33,329 bases of DNA from Gammaproteobacteria bacterium (GTDB lineage: Bacteria > Gemmatimonadota > Gemmatimonadetes > Longimicrobiales > Gaopeijiaceae): the NCBI GenBank assembly GCA_009843625.1, contig VYDD01000146.1, forward strand, positions 1-33,329, given 5' to 3'. The notes beneath the pieces are model-generated. The model was not told the DNA's origin and did no database searches. It saw nothing but the letters and a program-made list of their open reading frames with translations. Positions 7,440 through 15,147 of this stretch are shown in pieces. Numbering within the stretch: position 1 is the stretch's first letter; each line of letters starts with the position of its first letter. Both the position numbers and the translations under genes were made by a program.

Positions 7440-8312
7440 ATGCCCAACCTTACACGTCGCGAAGTCCTGAAAGCAACCGGCGCCGCCTCGCTGGGGCTGA
7501 TGGTACCGGGGGCCGGCCGGGCGCTTGCCGGCGCAACGGTCGCCCAGACCGGCATCACCCAGTCCGTGGCCCGCTGGTGCTTCGAGGACATCCCCCTGCA
7601 GCCCTTCTGCGCGGCGGTCGCGGAGATGGGGCTGCCCGCCATCGACCTCCTGCTCGTGGAGGAGTGGGCGGTCGCACACGAGCACGGCCTGGTAGTCTCT
7701 TGCGGCGATGTCGGCGCGGGCACCATCGAGGACGGACTCAACGAGCCCCGCAATCACGCGGGCATCATCCGCGCCTTCGAAGAGCACATCCCCCGGGCCG
7801 CGCGTGAGGGCGTCCCCAACGTCATCTGCTTCTTCGGCAACCGCCGCGGCATGCCCGATGCGCCGGCCATCGAAAACTCGATTCAATGCCTCCGGGAATG
7901 CGCGCCCATCGCCGAAGCCGAAGGGGTCACGATCCTGGTCGAAGCGCTCAACTCCAAACCCGGCGGACACGTGGACTACATCGGCGACCACATGTCCTAC
8001 GCCCTCGAAGTCATCCGCGCCGTCAACTCCCCCCGGGTGCGCATCCTCTACGACATCTACCACATGCAGATCATGGAAGGGGACATCATCCGCACCCTCA
8101 CCGACGCCCGCGACTGGATCGGCCACTACCACACCGGCGGCGTCCCCGGGCGCGCGGAGATCGACGAGTCGCAGGAACTGAATTATCCGGCCATCGTGCG
8201 CGCGATCCGCGACACGGGCTTCACCGGCTACATGGCCCACGAGTTCATTCCGCGCAGCAGCGACCCCTTGCGCTCGCTGAGGGAGGCCGTGGAGATGTGC
8301 GCGCAGGCGTGA
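7440..8312 (+). CDS. Tat-exported hydroxypyruvate-isomerase-like TIM barrel protein
   Basis: 290 residues from the ATG at 7440, with GGAGG about 10 bases upstream. TRREVLK (5-11) followed by a hydrophobic stretch to ALAG (about 31) is a textbook twin-arginine signal. The body is a xylose-isomerase-like TIM barrel of the hydroxypyruvate isomerase type. Probable metal ligands and catalytic acids are Glu168 (LVEALNS), Asp205 (ILYDIYHMQ), His231 (HYHTGG) and Glu268 (AHEF). Relatives isomerise or epimerise small hydroxy-keto acids or sugars; export points to a periplasmic substrate. It stands divergent from the two-subunit flavin dehydrogenase, so it may act on the oxidised (keto) sugar that enzyme makes; this is inference from context. 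The family call is firm and the reaction is not. Confidence 0.88.
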   Translation: MPNLTRREVLKATGAASLGLMVPGAGRALAGATVAQTGITQSVARWCFEDIPLQPFCAAVAEMGLPAIDLLLVEEWAVAHEHGLVVSCGDVGAGTIEDGLNEPRNHAGIIRAFEEHIPRAAREGVPNVICFFGNRRGMPDAPAIENSIQCLRECAPIAEAEGVTILVEALNSKPGGHVDYIGDHMSYALEVIRAVNSPRVRILYDIYHMQIMEGDIIRTLTDARDWIGHYHTGGVPGRAEIDESQELNYPAIVRAIRDTGFTGYMAHEFIPRSSDPLRSLREAVEMCAQA

Positions 8313-8340
8313 GGTGGCCGGGACCGCAAGCTGGCGGGTT

Positions 8341-8464
8341 TAGGACAAATAGGCGGTCACAGAAGATGCCAAATAACATGTCATCTTAGGATATCATCTT
8401 CCCTATCTCGTTGTGATAAGGTATCTTGATCTGTCACACAACGTGTCAGATAAGGTGCAAAACA
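8341..8464. promoter_or_regulatory. AT-rich leader with repeated motifs upstream of the Fic gene
   Basis: The stretch is visibly AT-richer than the flanking DNA. GATAAGGT occurs twice in direct orientation (8415-8422, 8449-8456). A second motif AT(G/A)TCATCTT occurs at 8378-8387 and 8391-8400. CTGTCAC and GTGTCAG form an imperfect inverted repeat at about 8431-8449. The second GATAAGGT overlaps the likely ribosome site, with AAGG 9 bases before the ATG. These look like operator sites, perhaps for autoregulation, but no regulator can be named and no confident -35/-10 pair was found. Confidence 0.4.
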
Positions 8465-9661
8465 ATGGACTGGTCTCGGTTTAGCTTCGACTACCGTCTC
8501 AATCTATCGGACTTCCAGCCCTTGCTCATCCAGATCGAAGGACGCAAGGAGGCAGCGATGAACTTGCTGCTGCCGCCAGAGTGGAAGGAAGGGCTTGATC
8601 TCCTCAACCGCATCAGAACGATCCATGGGTCCACGGCTCTTGAGGGTAATCCGCTTTCGGAAACCCAGGTTGGCCAGTTTCTGCAAGGCAAGATCGGGCT
8701 CGATCCCATGAGCAGGGACATGCGGCAGATTCAGAACGCCGATGCGGCCCAGGAATGGGTCCGGCGCCGGTTCGGACCCGGCAAGGCCCCGATCAGGCTT
8801 GAGGATGTCCTGCGGATGCACGAACTGATGACAAGGCTGTCCGACGAAACCAACAACGTTCCGGGTCACCTTCGCTCTCATGATGTTCAGGTCGGCACCC
8901 CGGAACTGGGGGGCATCCATGTGGGGGCACCCTACCCGGATCTCCCCTCACTCATGCCCGATTTCGTTTGCTTCGTGAACTCAGCCCGGCTCAAGCGTGA
9001 GCACGCCGTTGTCAGGGCCCTGCTCGCCCACTTCTTCCTCGTTACGATCCACCCGTTTGGGGATGGAAACGGTCGGGTCTCTCGTCTCGTCGAAGCGGCC
9101 ATCCTCTATGAGGGAGGCTACAACATCCACGGGTTCTACGGGCTCTCGAACTACTTCTACCGAAACGGGGACGATTACAAGAAGCGGCTGCAGGAATGCC
9201 GCCGAGTCCAGCCGTTCGACATGGTGCCCTTCGTAGTCTTCGGGCTGCATGGCTTCGAGGCCGAGTTGGAAGGGATCAACAACTTCATCAAGACGAAGAT
9301 GAACCGCCTGGTGTACCGCGACAGGATCACCAACGCGCTAGGTCAGCGAGTGAGCAAGCGCCGTCACTTGCTCAATGCCCGGGAGTACCAGCTTCTCCGC
9401 TTCCTTCTTGAGGAAACCGAGCCGCAAGATCCGTTCTCCGAGGTTCCGTCGGAACGCATTCGTCTGGATGACCTGGTGAACTCACCCTACGTGAGAAGCA
9501 CCTATCGCGACGTAACCAACCGGACGTTCCGGCGGGAACTTACGCGGTTGGCTGAATTGGGGTTTATCGTGTTCGACCATCTGCCCGAGTCGGGCGAGTA
9601 CACCGTCCAGATCGACTTCGGAGCGATCGAGAGGGACTTCGACGAATTCGGAAGCCGCTAA
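8465..9661 (+). CDS. Fic family protein (AMPylase type, N-terminally auto-inhibited)
   Basis: 398 residues from the ATG at 8465. A TTG at 8426 is possible but has no good ribosome site. The Fic core motif HPFGDGNGRVSR begins at catalytic His196. STALEGN at 56-62 fits the inhibitory (S/T)xxxE(G/N) motif, whose Glu60 blocks ATP in class II Fic proteins, so this is a self-restrained enzyme without a separate antitoxin. The region from about 285 onward is helical and ends in a winged-helix-like part (about 340-375: RSTYRDVTNRTFRRELTRL) seen in many bacterial Fic proteins. Known Fic enzymes transfer AMP, or remove it, on hydroxyl groups of target proteins; the target is unknown. The gene stands alone behind an AT-rich, repeat-containing leader and appears lower in GC than its neighbours, so acquisition by transfer is possible. 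Confidence 0.93.
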   Translation: MDWSRFSFDYRLNLSDFQPLLIQIEGRKEAAMNLLLPPEWKEGLDLLNRIRTIHGSTALEGNPLSETQVGQFLQGKIGLDPMSRDMRQIQNADAAQEWVRRRFGPGKAPIRLEDVLRMHELMTRLSDETNNVPGHLRSHDVQVGTPELGGIHVGAPYPDLPSLMPDFVCFVNSARLKREHAVVRALLAHFFLVTIHPFGDGNGRVSRLVEAAILYEGGYNIHGFYGLSNYFYRNGDDYKKRLQECRRVQPFDMVPFVVFGLHGFEAELEGINNFIKTKMNRLVYRDRITNALGQRVSKRRHLLNAREYQLLRFLLEETEPQDPFSEVPSERIRLDDLVNSPYVRSTYRDVTNRTFRRELTRLAELGFIVFDHLPESGEYTVQIDFGAIERDFDEFGSR

Positions 9662-9787
9662 CGATGGGAGACGTCTCAGCACACCTCTTGCCAACGACCC
9701 GCAGCCCCTGACTCGCCGTTGCGGATGTGAGCCTGCAGGTGAGTAGATTGCCCCATGGCCATCGACCACTTGGGCAAGGAGAACAGC

Positions 9788-10108
9788 ATGGCCAAGTACA
9801 TGTTCCGAACCAGCTATACGCGATCCGGCCTGAAGGGGCTGCTCGCCGAGGGGGGCAGCGGCCGCGAGGCTGCCCTGCGTCAGACCGTCGAGAGCGTTGG
9901 CGGAAGTCTGGAGGGGTTCTACTACGCCTTCGGCGACACGGACCTCATCCTGATCGTCGACCTTCCCGACGAGGCGGCCGCGACGGCGCTCTCGCTCAAC
10001 ATCGCCGCCGCGGGTGCGCTCACGGTGTCCGTGACCGTTCTGCTAACCCCGGAGACCGTGGACAAAGCGGTAGGCCAGTCCGTGTCGTACCGGTTGCCGG
10101 GGGCCTGA
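9788..10108 (+). CDS. GYD domain-containing protein
   Basis: 106 residues from the ATG at 9788, chosen because AAGGAG sits 6 bases upstream and because the family starts at MAKYMFRTSYT. An in-frame ATG at 9755 would add 11 unconserved residues. The sequence fits the small GYD family, a ferredoxin-like alpha+beta fold: an N-terminal strand MAKYMFRTSYT, then SVGGSLEGFYYAFGDTDLILIVDLPD (about 37-62, split motif) and an alanine-rich helix. No signal peptide is seen. The family has no established biochemical role. The gene stands alone, 126 bases after the Fic gene and convergent with the hydroxyacid dehydrogenase, 28 bases apart. Confidence 0.87.
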   Translation: MAKYMFRTSYTRSGLKGLLAEGGSGREAALRQTVESVGGSLEGFYYAFGDTDLILIVDLPDEAAATALSLNIAAAGALTVSVTVLLTPETVDKAVGQSVSYRLPGA

Positions 10109-10136
10109 GGTTGCGGAAAGCAGGCGCCGTGGCCTG

Positions 10137-11195
10137 TTAGTACATCCGCTCGCTCCGGAAGACGTTGCGCATGTCGCCCAGGCGTCCGTCCAGGTAGCAG
10201 CGGAGGTTGTGGCGGAAGATGTCGGTGATCTTCCGGTTCTCGCTTGCGGCGTTCGCCGAGGAGTGCGGGCTGACGATCACGTTGGGCATTTCCCAGAAGG
10301 CGCTGTCGGGCGGGAGCGGCTCATCCGCGAACACGTCGAGGCCGGCGAGGGCGATACGTCCGTCGCCCAAGGCCTCGAGGAGGGCTGGCTCGTCCACGAC
10401 TCCGCCCCGCGCCACGTTGACCAGCACCGCACCCGGCTTGAGCGCCCGCAACGCGGCGGCGTCGATGAGCCTGTCGGTCTCCGGCGTGTGGGGGACGCTG
10501 AGGACCAGCGCGTCGGTTTCCGCCAGCATCTCGTGCATGGCGTCGTTCGGATGGAGCGCGTCCACGCCAAGCTCCCCGGCGGAACGGCCCGATCCCGGGC
10601 TGGCCAGCGCCACGATCCTCATCCCGAAGCTTCGGCCGACCCGCGCCACCTGGCGGCCGACTTCCCCCGCTCCGATGATGGCAAGCGTCCTGCCCTCCAG
10701 CTCCTCTCCGCAGAAACGTTCCCACAGGTGCCGGCGCTGAAGGTCGGCGAGATGCGCGAACTTGCGCACGTGCGCGAGCAGGATCAGGAAGACGAACTCC
10801 GCCAGCGGGCCGCCGTGCACGCCGCGCGCGGTCGTGATGAGCAGATCCGAGTCCAGGAGGCCCAACGCTTCGACCGTGCGGCCCACACCTGAACTGGTCC
10901 CCTGGATCCAGCGAACGTTGGGCGCGTATGCGAGCCCCCCGCTGCCGTCCGGATTGCGTGGCGGGAAGTCCCAGAGGATGTCGGCCCGCCCCAGGTGCGC
11001 TCGCCAGCGCGCCTGCTGCTCCGGTGTGCGGCGGAAGTCGGCCGGACCGGTGTGGTCGGCTTCGTAGCGTTTGGGGGGAAGGACATCCGGGTCATGGACG
11101 ACTTCGAGCCGCTCGGGGTCGACGGCGCGGATGCGCTCCACCTGCTCGGGCTCGAGTGGGCTGGCGATGAAGATGTTGAGGCGGTTCCGAGTCAT
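10137..11195 (-). CDS. D-2-hydroxyacid dehydrogenase family protein
   Basis: 352 residues from the ATG at 11195; an in-frame extension to 11270 has no homology and was not used. The fold is the two-domain D-isomer-specific 2-hydroxyacid dehydrogenase: catalytic domain 1-120 and about 315-352, with the NAD(P)-binding Rossmann domain between. IIGAGEVGRQ gives the dinucleotide motif (175-180). The catalytic triad is present as Arg263 (VARGG), Glu292 (ADEPL) and His311 (SPHSS). Such enzymes reduce 2-keto acids to D-2-hydroxy acids; the substrate (glyoxylate, hydroxypyruvate, phosphoglycerate or another) cannot be read off. It is cytoplasmic. It is divergent from the M14 peptidase with a 243-base gap and convergent with the GYD gene. 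Confidence 0.92.
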   Translation of the reverse strand: MTRNRLNIFIASPLEPEQVERIRAVDPERLEVVHDPDVLPPKRYEADHTGPADFRRTPEQQARWRAHLGRADILWDFPPRNPDGSGGLAYAPNVRWIQGTSSGVGRTVEALGLLDSDLLITTARGVHGGPLAEFVFLILLAHVRKFAHLADLQRRHLWERFCGEELEGRTLAIIGAGEVGRQVARVGRSFGMRIVALASPGSGRSAGELGVDALHPNDAMHEMLAETDALVLSVPHTPETDRLIDAAALRALKPGAVLVNVARGGVVDEPALLEALGDGRIALAGLDVFADEPLPPDSAFWEMPNVIVSPHSSANAASENRKITDIFRHNLRCYLDGRLGDMRNVFRSERMY

Positions 11196-11438
11196 GGAAG
11201 ATGTCGGGAGATGTGCGAAATGGCGGGAGTCCCATTGAATGCGGGGAGGCCAGAGCCTCTGTGTTATCACAGGCCGTTGGGGGAACGGCCCTCGAACAAC
11301 CTACACGCCTGAGGCTCGCCCGCATGTTCCGGTAACCCCGCCTCCTCCTTAGAATCATCCGGTTCCATCCTCGTGTCCTCTGGTTCCGCTCCCGTTGCGC
11401 GGACCACGCACGCCTGACCCCCATCCTCCGCGAGAATC
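11196..11438. other. divergent intergenic region with a short hairpin
   Basis: This 243-base gap separates two divergent genes and should hold both promoters, though no clean -35/-10 pair was found. GGCCGTT (11272-11278) and AACGGCC (11284-11290) form a perfect 7-base stem around a GGGGG loop. There is no T-run, so it is not a standard terminator. Confidence 0.35.
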
Positions 11439-14060
11439 ATGCTTGCCACCATCGCCCTCGCCGCCCTGCTGCAGCTCCCCGGTCCCCAGGCGCCCGCCTC
11501 GCCGGGCGAGTTCGCTCCCGGTACGACGTACGACCCGGCCATCCCCACGATACAGTCCGTGGTGGGGCACGAGGTCTGGGAGGTGGTCACGCCGCCCGAC
11601 CAGGTCGTGCGCTACTTCGAGGTGCTGGCCGAGGCGGCCCCGGACCGGACCCACCTGGTCCACTACGCCGACAGTTGGGAGGGACGGCCGCTGGTGATCA
11701 TGGTGATCGGGTCGCCGGAAAGGATCGCATCGCTGGACGCGATCAAGGCCGGGCTGGCGCGGCTGGCCCACCCCGAAGGGCTCTCGGATGCCGATGCCGA
11801 CGAGCTCATCGCCGGGCTGCCGGTGGTCACCGCGCTCATGCACAGCATCCACGGGAACGAGATCAGCCCTTCCGGGGCGGCCATGATGGAGGCCTACCAC
11901 CTGCTGGCCGCTCAGAACGACCCCAACGTCGACCTCATCTTCGCCGAATCGCTGGTGCTCATCGATCCGATCGAGAACCCGGACGGGCGCAACCGCTTCG
12001 TCCAGGAGAACACCATGGCGGCGGCGGTCCGGCCCAACGTCGAGGCGTACTCGGCGGAGCACGACGAGCGCTGGCCGGGCGGGCGCGTCAACCACTACCT
12101 GTTCGACCTGAACCGCGACCTCTTCATTCAGAGCCAGGTGGAGACCCAGGGCAAGGTGCGCATCTTCCTGGAGTACTGGCCGCACATCGTGGCCGATCTG
12201 CATGAGATGGGCGGCAACGCGACCTATTTCTTTCCGCCCACGGCACCCCCGGAGAACCCCTGGTACGGTGAGCGCCAGATCGCGCTGATGGACGTGTTCG
12301 GTCGCGCCAACGCCGCTGCGTTCGACGCGCGGGGCTTCGCCTACTTCAACCGCGAGGTCTACGACCTCTTCTATCCGGGCTACGTGGACATGTGGCCCAT
12401 GAACCACGGCGCTCTCGGGATGACCTACGAGCAGGCGTCGGCGCGCGCGCTGGTGCTCGAGCAGTCCGACGGCGATGTGCTCACCTACGGGGACGGTGTT
12501 CTGCACCAGTTCACCGCGGCGATGGCCACGGCGCACACCTCGGCCGTCAACCGGGAGCGCATCCTGCGCGACTACCTGGCCTTCCGCCGCGAGGGGATCG
12601 AACTGGGAAGCCAGGGTGTTGCCGAGTACGTGCTCCATTCGGCGCACGACCCGGGGATGTCGGAGCGGCTGGCGCGCATGCTGGTTCGCAACGGCATCGA
12701 GGTGCGCGAGGCCAGCGGGCCGGTAAACGTGGCCGGACGCCAGCTCCCGGCCGAGGGGACCTTCATCGTCCCCATGGACCAGCCGACGCACCGGTTCGCG
12801 CGCAACCTGCTCGACCCGCACGTGCCCATGGCGGAGGACTTCCTTCAGGAGCAGATCGACCGGCGCTCCCGGCGAGAGCCCGACCAGATCTACGACCTGA
12901 CCGCGTGGAGCCAGTCGCTGCTCTGGGACGTGGAGGCGATCACCGTCGACCGCCCAACCGGGGCAGCCGGCGCTCCCGTCACGGCTACCCGCGAGACGGA
13001 GCCTCTCGCCCTCCCGGAAGCCACCGTCGGCTACCTCCTGCCGTGGGGCACCAACGCGGCCGGCGCGGTCGTGGAAGCCCTGCGCGAAGGCGTGCGCGTG
13101 CGGGCCGCCGGCGCCCGCTTCACCCTGGACGGGCGCGAATTCCCGATGGGCACCGCGATCGTGCGCACAGCCGAGAATGGACCCGACCTGCGCGCGACGC
13201 TGGGGCGCATCGCGGGGGCCCACGGAGCGGAGGTCGTCCCCATAGACGGCGCCTACGTGACCGAAGGGACGTCGCTGGGCAGCAGCGCCACGCGGGGGCT
13301 GCGCGAGCCGAGGGTGCTGCTGGTCTACGACGAGCCCGGCCAGACCTATTCGGTGGGCTGGACCCGGTATGTCCTGGAGCGCCGCTACGCCCAGGCCACC
13401 ACGGTCGTGCGCGCCTCCAGCCTGGGACGCGCGGACCTCAACCGTTACGACGTCATCGTCTTCCCCAGCGGCAACTACTCGGGCGCGGTAGGCGGCGGCC
13501 TGCAGGACCGGCTGAGCGAGTGGATGCGCGGGGGCGGCACCCTCATCACCATGGCCGAGTCGACCCGCTGGGCCACGCGGGCGGGGCTGCTCGCCAGCAC
13601 CGCCGAGCGCCGCGGCGGCCGTGCCGAGGCCGACGATCCCCCGGATCCCGGCACACCGGATCAGCCGATCGAATACCTGGATGCCATCGTCCCCGCGGAC
13701 GAAGCTCCGGCGGCTGTGCCCGGCGCCATCCTCAGGGTGCTGCTCGACGACGAACACTGGCTCGCCTCCGGGACCGACGGCGAGATCGGGGTTCTGGTGG
13801 AGGGCTCGCGGGTGTTCCGTCCGGTCACACTGGATGACGGGGCCAACGTCGGACGCTACGCGGACGAGGACGATCTCCTGCTGGGCGGGATCGTCTGGGA
13901 GGAATCCCGGCCCCAATTGGCCAACAAGGCGTTCCTGATTCATCAGCCCGTCGGGTCCGGCCAGATCGTGGCATTCGCAGAGGATCCCAACTACCGTGCG
14001 TACGCGGAGGCGACCCAGCTTCTGTTCATGAACGCCGTCCTGCTCGGGCCGGGCCGCTGA
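11439..14060 (+). CDS. secreted M14 family zinc metallopeptidase
   Basis: 873 residues. A short hydrophobic leader (MLATIALAALLQLPGPQAPA) suggests Sec export. The peptidase domain (about 40-340) has HSIHGNE with zinc ligands His138 and Glu141, the third ligand His255 in ADLHEMG, the substrate-binding NPDGR (180-184) and a candidate general base Glu331 in MTYEQAS. Family members are carboxypeptidase-like, but substrate specificity is not known for this long bacterial type. Residues about 450-873 form a large extra region with a class I glutamine-amidotransferase-like stretch (VLLVYDEPGQTYSVGWTRY, YDVIVFPSGNYSG, WMRGGGTLITMAEST), common in this subfamily. It ends 67 bases before the ketopantoate-reductase-like gene. 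The ribosome site is weak (GCGAGA). The catalytic class is firm. Confidence 0.92.
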   Translation: MLATIALAALLQLPGPQAPASPGEFAPGTTYDPAIPTIQSVVGHEVWEVVTPPDQVVRYFEVLAEAAPDRTHLVHYADSWEGRPLVIMVIGSPERIASLDAIKAGLARLAHPEGLSDADADELIAGLPVVTALMHSIHGNEISPSGAAMMEAYHLLAAQNDPNVDLIFAESLVLIDPIENPDGRNRFVQENTMAAAVRPNVEAYSAEHDERWPGGRVNHYLFDLNRDLFIQSQVETQGKVRIFLEYWPHIVADLHEMGGNATYFFPPTAPPENPWYGERQIALMDVFGRANAAAFDARGFAYFNREVYDLFYPGYVDMWPMNHGALGMTYEQASARALVLEQSDGDVLTYGDGVLHQFTAAMATAHTSAVNRERILRDYLAFRREGIELGSQGVAEYVLHSAHDPGMSERLARMLVRNGIEVREASGPVNVAGRQLPAEGTFIVPMDQPTHRFARNLLDPHVPMAEDFLQEQIDRRSRREPDQIYDLTAWSQSLLWDVEAITVDRPTGAAGAPVTATRETEPLALPEATVGYLLPWGTNAAGAVVEALREGVRVRAAGARFTLDGREFPMGTAIVRTAENGPDLRATLGRIAGAHGAEVVPIDGAYVTEGTSLGSSATRGLREPRVLLVYDEPGQTYSVGWTRYVLERRYAQATTVVRASSLGRADLNRYDVIVFPSGNYSGAVGGGLQDRLSEWMRGGGTLITMAESTRWATRAGLLASTAERRGGRAEADDPPDPGTPDQPIEYLDAIVPADEAPAAVPGAILRVLLDDEHWLASGTDGEIGVLVEGSRVFRPVTLDDGANVGRYADEDDLLLGGIVWEESRPQLANKAFLIHQPVGSGQIVAFAEDPNYRAYAEATQLLFMNAVLLGPGR

Positions 14061-14127
14061 AGAGCGGCGACAGGGACGCGCGCCGGCGGAATGCGTGCCG
14101 GCACCATCTCAACATGGGAACGACCGA

Positions 14128-15111
14128 ATGAAGATCTGCGTGGTGGGCGCGGGAGCCATCGGAGGACTGCTCGCGGTGAAGCTCGCGAATGCGGGCGAGG
14201 ATGTGACGGTCATTGAGCAGGGCGCGCACCTGGAGGCGATCCAGCGGAACGGGCTCAAGCTGATCATGGCCGACGGCTCCGAGCACCATGCCGTGCTCGA
14301 CGCCCGCGGCGGCATGGACGACGTGGGCGAGCAGGACCTCGTCATCCTGGCGGTGAAGGCGCAGGTGCTGCCGGTGGTGGCGCCGGGGGTCCGCGGCATG
14401 CTTGGTCCCGAGACGATGGTCGTCCCGGTTCAGAACGGCCTTCCCTGGTGGTACTTCGAGAAGCACGGTGGCCCGTTCGCCGGGCACCGGCTGCAGTCGC
14501 TGGATCCCGACGGCGTCCTGGCCGACAACATCCTTGTCGACAACATCGTGGGCACCGTGACCTTCCCTGCGGGCGAGATCGCATCGCCCGGGGTGGTGCG
14601 CCACACCGAGGGCAACCGCTTCCCCATCGGCGAGCTGGACGGCTCGCGCACGGAGCGCGCCCAGCAGCTCGTGGACTTGCTCACGCGCGCCGGCTTCAAG
14701 TCGTTCGTCATCGAGGACATCCGCGCCGAGATGTGGCTCAAGCTCTGGGGCAACCTCTCGTTCAACCCGATCAGCGCCCTCACCCGCGCCACGCTGGTGG
14801 ACATCTGCCAGTATCCGCTCACGCGTCAACTGGCGCGCACGCTGATGGAGGAGGCCCAGGAGGTGGCGGGCAAGCTGGGGATCACATTCCGGGTCGGGAT
14901 CGAGCGGCGCATCGCGGGCGCGGAGCGCGTGGGCGCGCACAAGACCTCGATGCTCCAGGATGTCGAGGCGGGCCGCTCGCTCGAGATCGACGCCATCATC
15001 GGCGTGGTTTCCGAGCTCGGCCAACTGGTGGGCGTGCCGACGCCGAGCGTCGACGCCATCCAGGCGCTGGTGGCGCTGCTCGACAAGGGTGTGCGGGAGG
15101 GGACGGTCTAG
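14128..15111 (+). CDS. 2-dehydropantoate 2-reductase family protein (ApbA/PanE)
   Basis: 327 residues from the ATG at 14128; an in-frame upstream GTG at 14095 adds residues outside the family. The N-terminal Rossmann domain begins KICVVGAGAIGG (GxGxxG at 7-12). Conserved positions of the family are present: Lys77 (AVKAQ), Asn103 (VQNG), Lys205 and Asn209 (WLKLWGNL), and the C-terminal helical domain. The canonical reaction is NADPH-dependent reduction of 2-dehydropantoate to pantoate in coenzyme A synthesis. No other pantothenate genes are nearby, and many paralogues of this family reduce other keto acids, so panE is not assigned. It is cytoplasmic. A 23-base stem-loop follows the stop and may terminate transcription. 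Confidence 0.9.
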   Translation: MKICVVGAGAIGGLLAVKLANAGEDVTVIEQGAHLEAIQRNGLKLIMADGSEHHAVLDARGGMDDVGEQDLVILAVKAQVLPVVAPGVRGMLGPETMVVPVQNGLPWWYFEKHGGPFAGHRLQSLDPDGVLADNILVDNIVGTVTFPAGEIASPGVVRHTEGNRFPIGELDGSRTERAQQLVDLLTRAGFKSFVIEDIRAEMWLKLWGNLSFNPISALTRATLVDICQYPLTRQLARTLMEEAQEVAGKLGITFRVGIERRIAGAERVGAHKTSMLQDVEAGRSLEIDAIIGVVSELGQLVGVPTPSVDAIQALVALLDKGVREGTV

Positions 15112-15117
15112 AGGATA

Positions 15118-15140
15118 GACTTAGTCCACAGAACTAAGTC
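15118..15140. terminator. putative bidirectional terminator stem-loop
   Basis: GACTTAGT (15118-15125) and ACTAAGTC (15133-15140) form a perfect 8-base stem around the 7-base loop CCACAGA. It lies in the 36-base gap between the convergent reductase and DUF2723 genes. It lacks a long T-run on either side, so strong intrinsic termination is uncertain. Confidence 0.5.
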
Positions 15141-15147
15141 CGATGCC

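Noticed and set aside
11355..13943. 862-codon open frame antisense to the M14 peptidase gene
   Set aside because: It has no recognisable motifs and lies opposite a gene with complete catalytic residues; long antisense frames are expected in DNA of this GC content.
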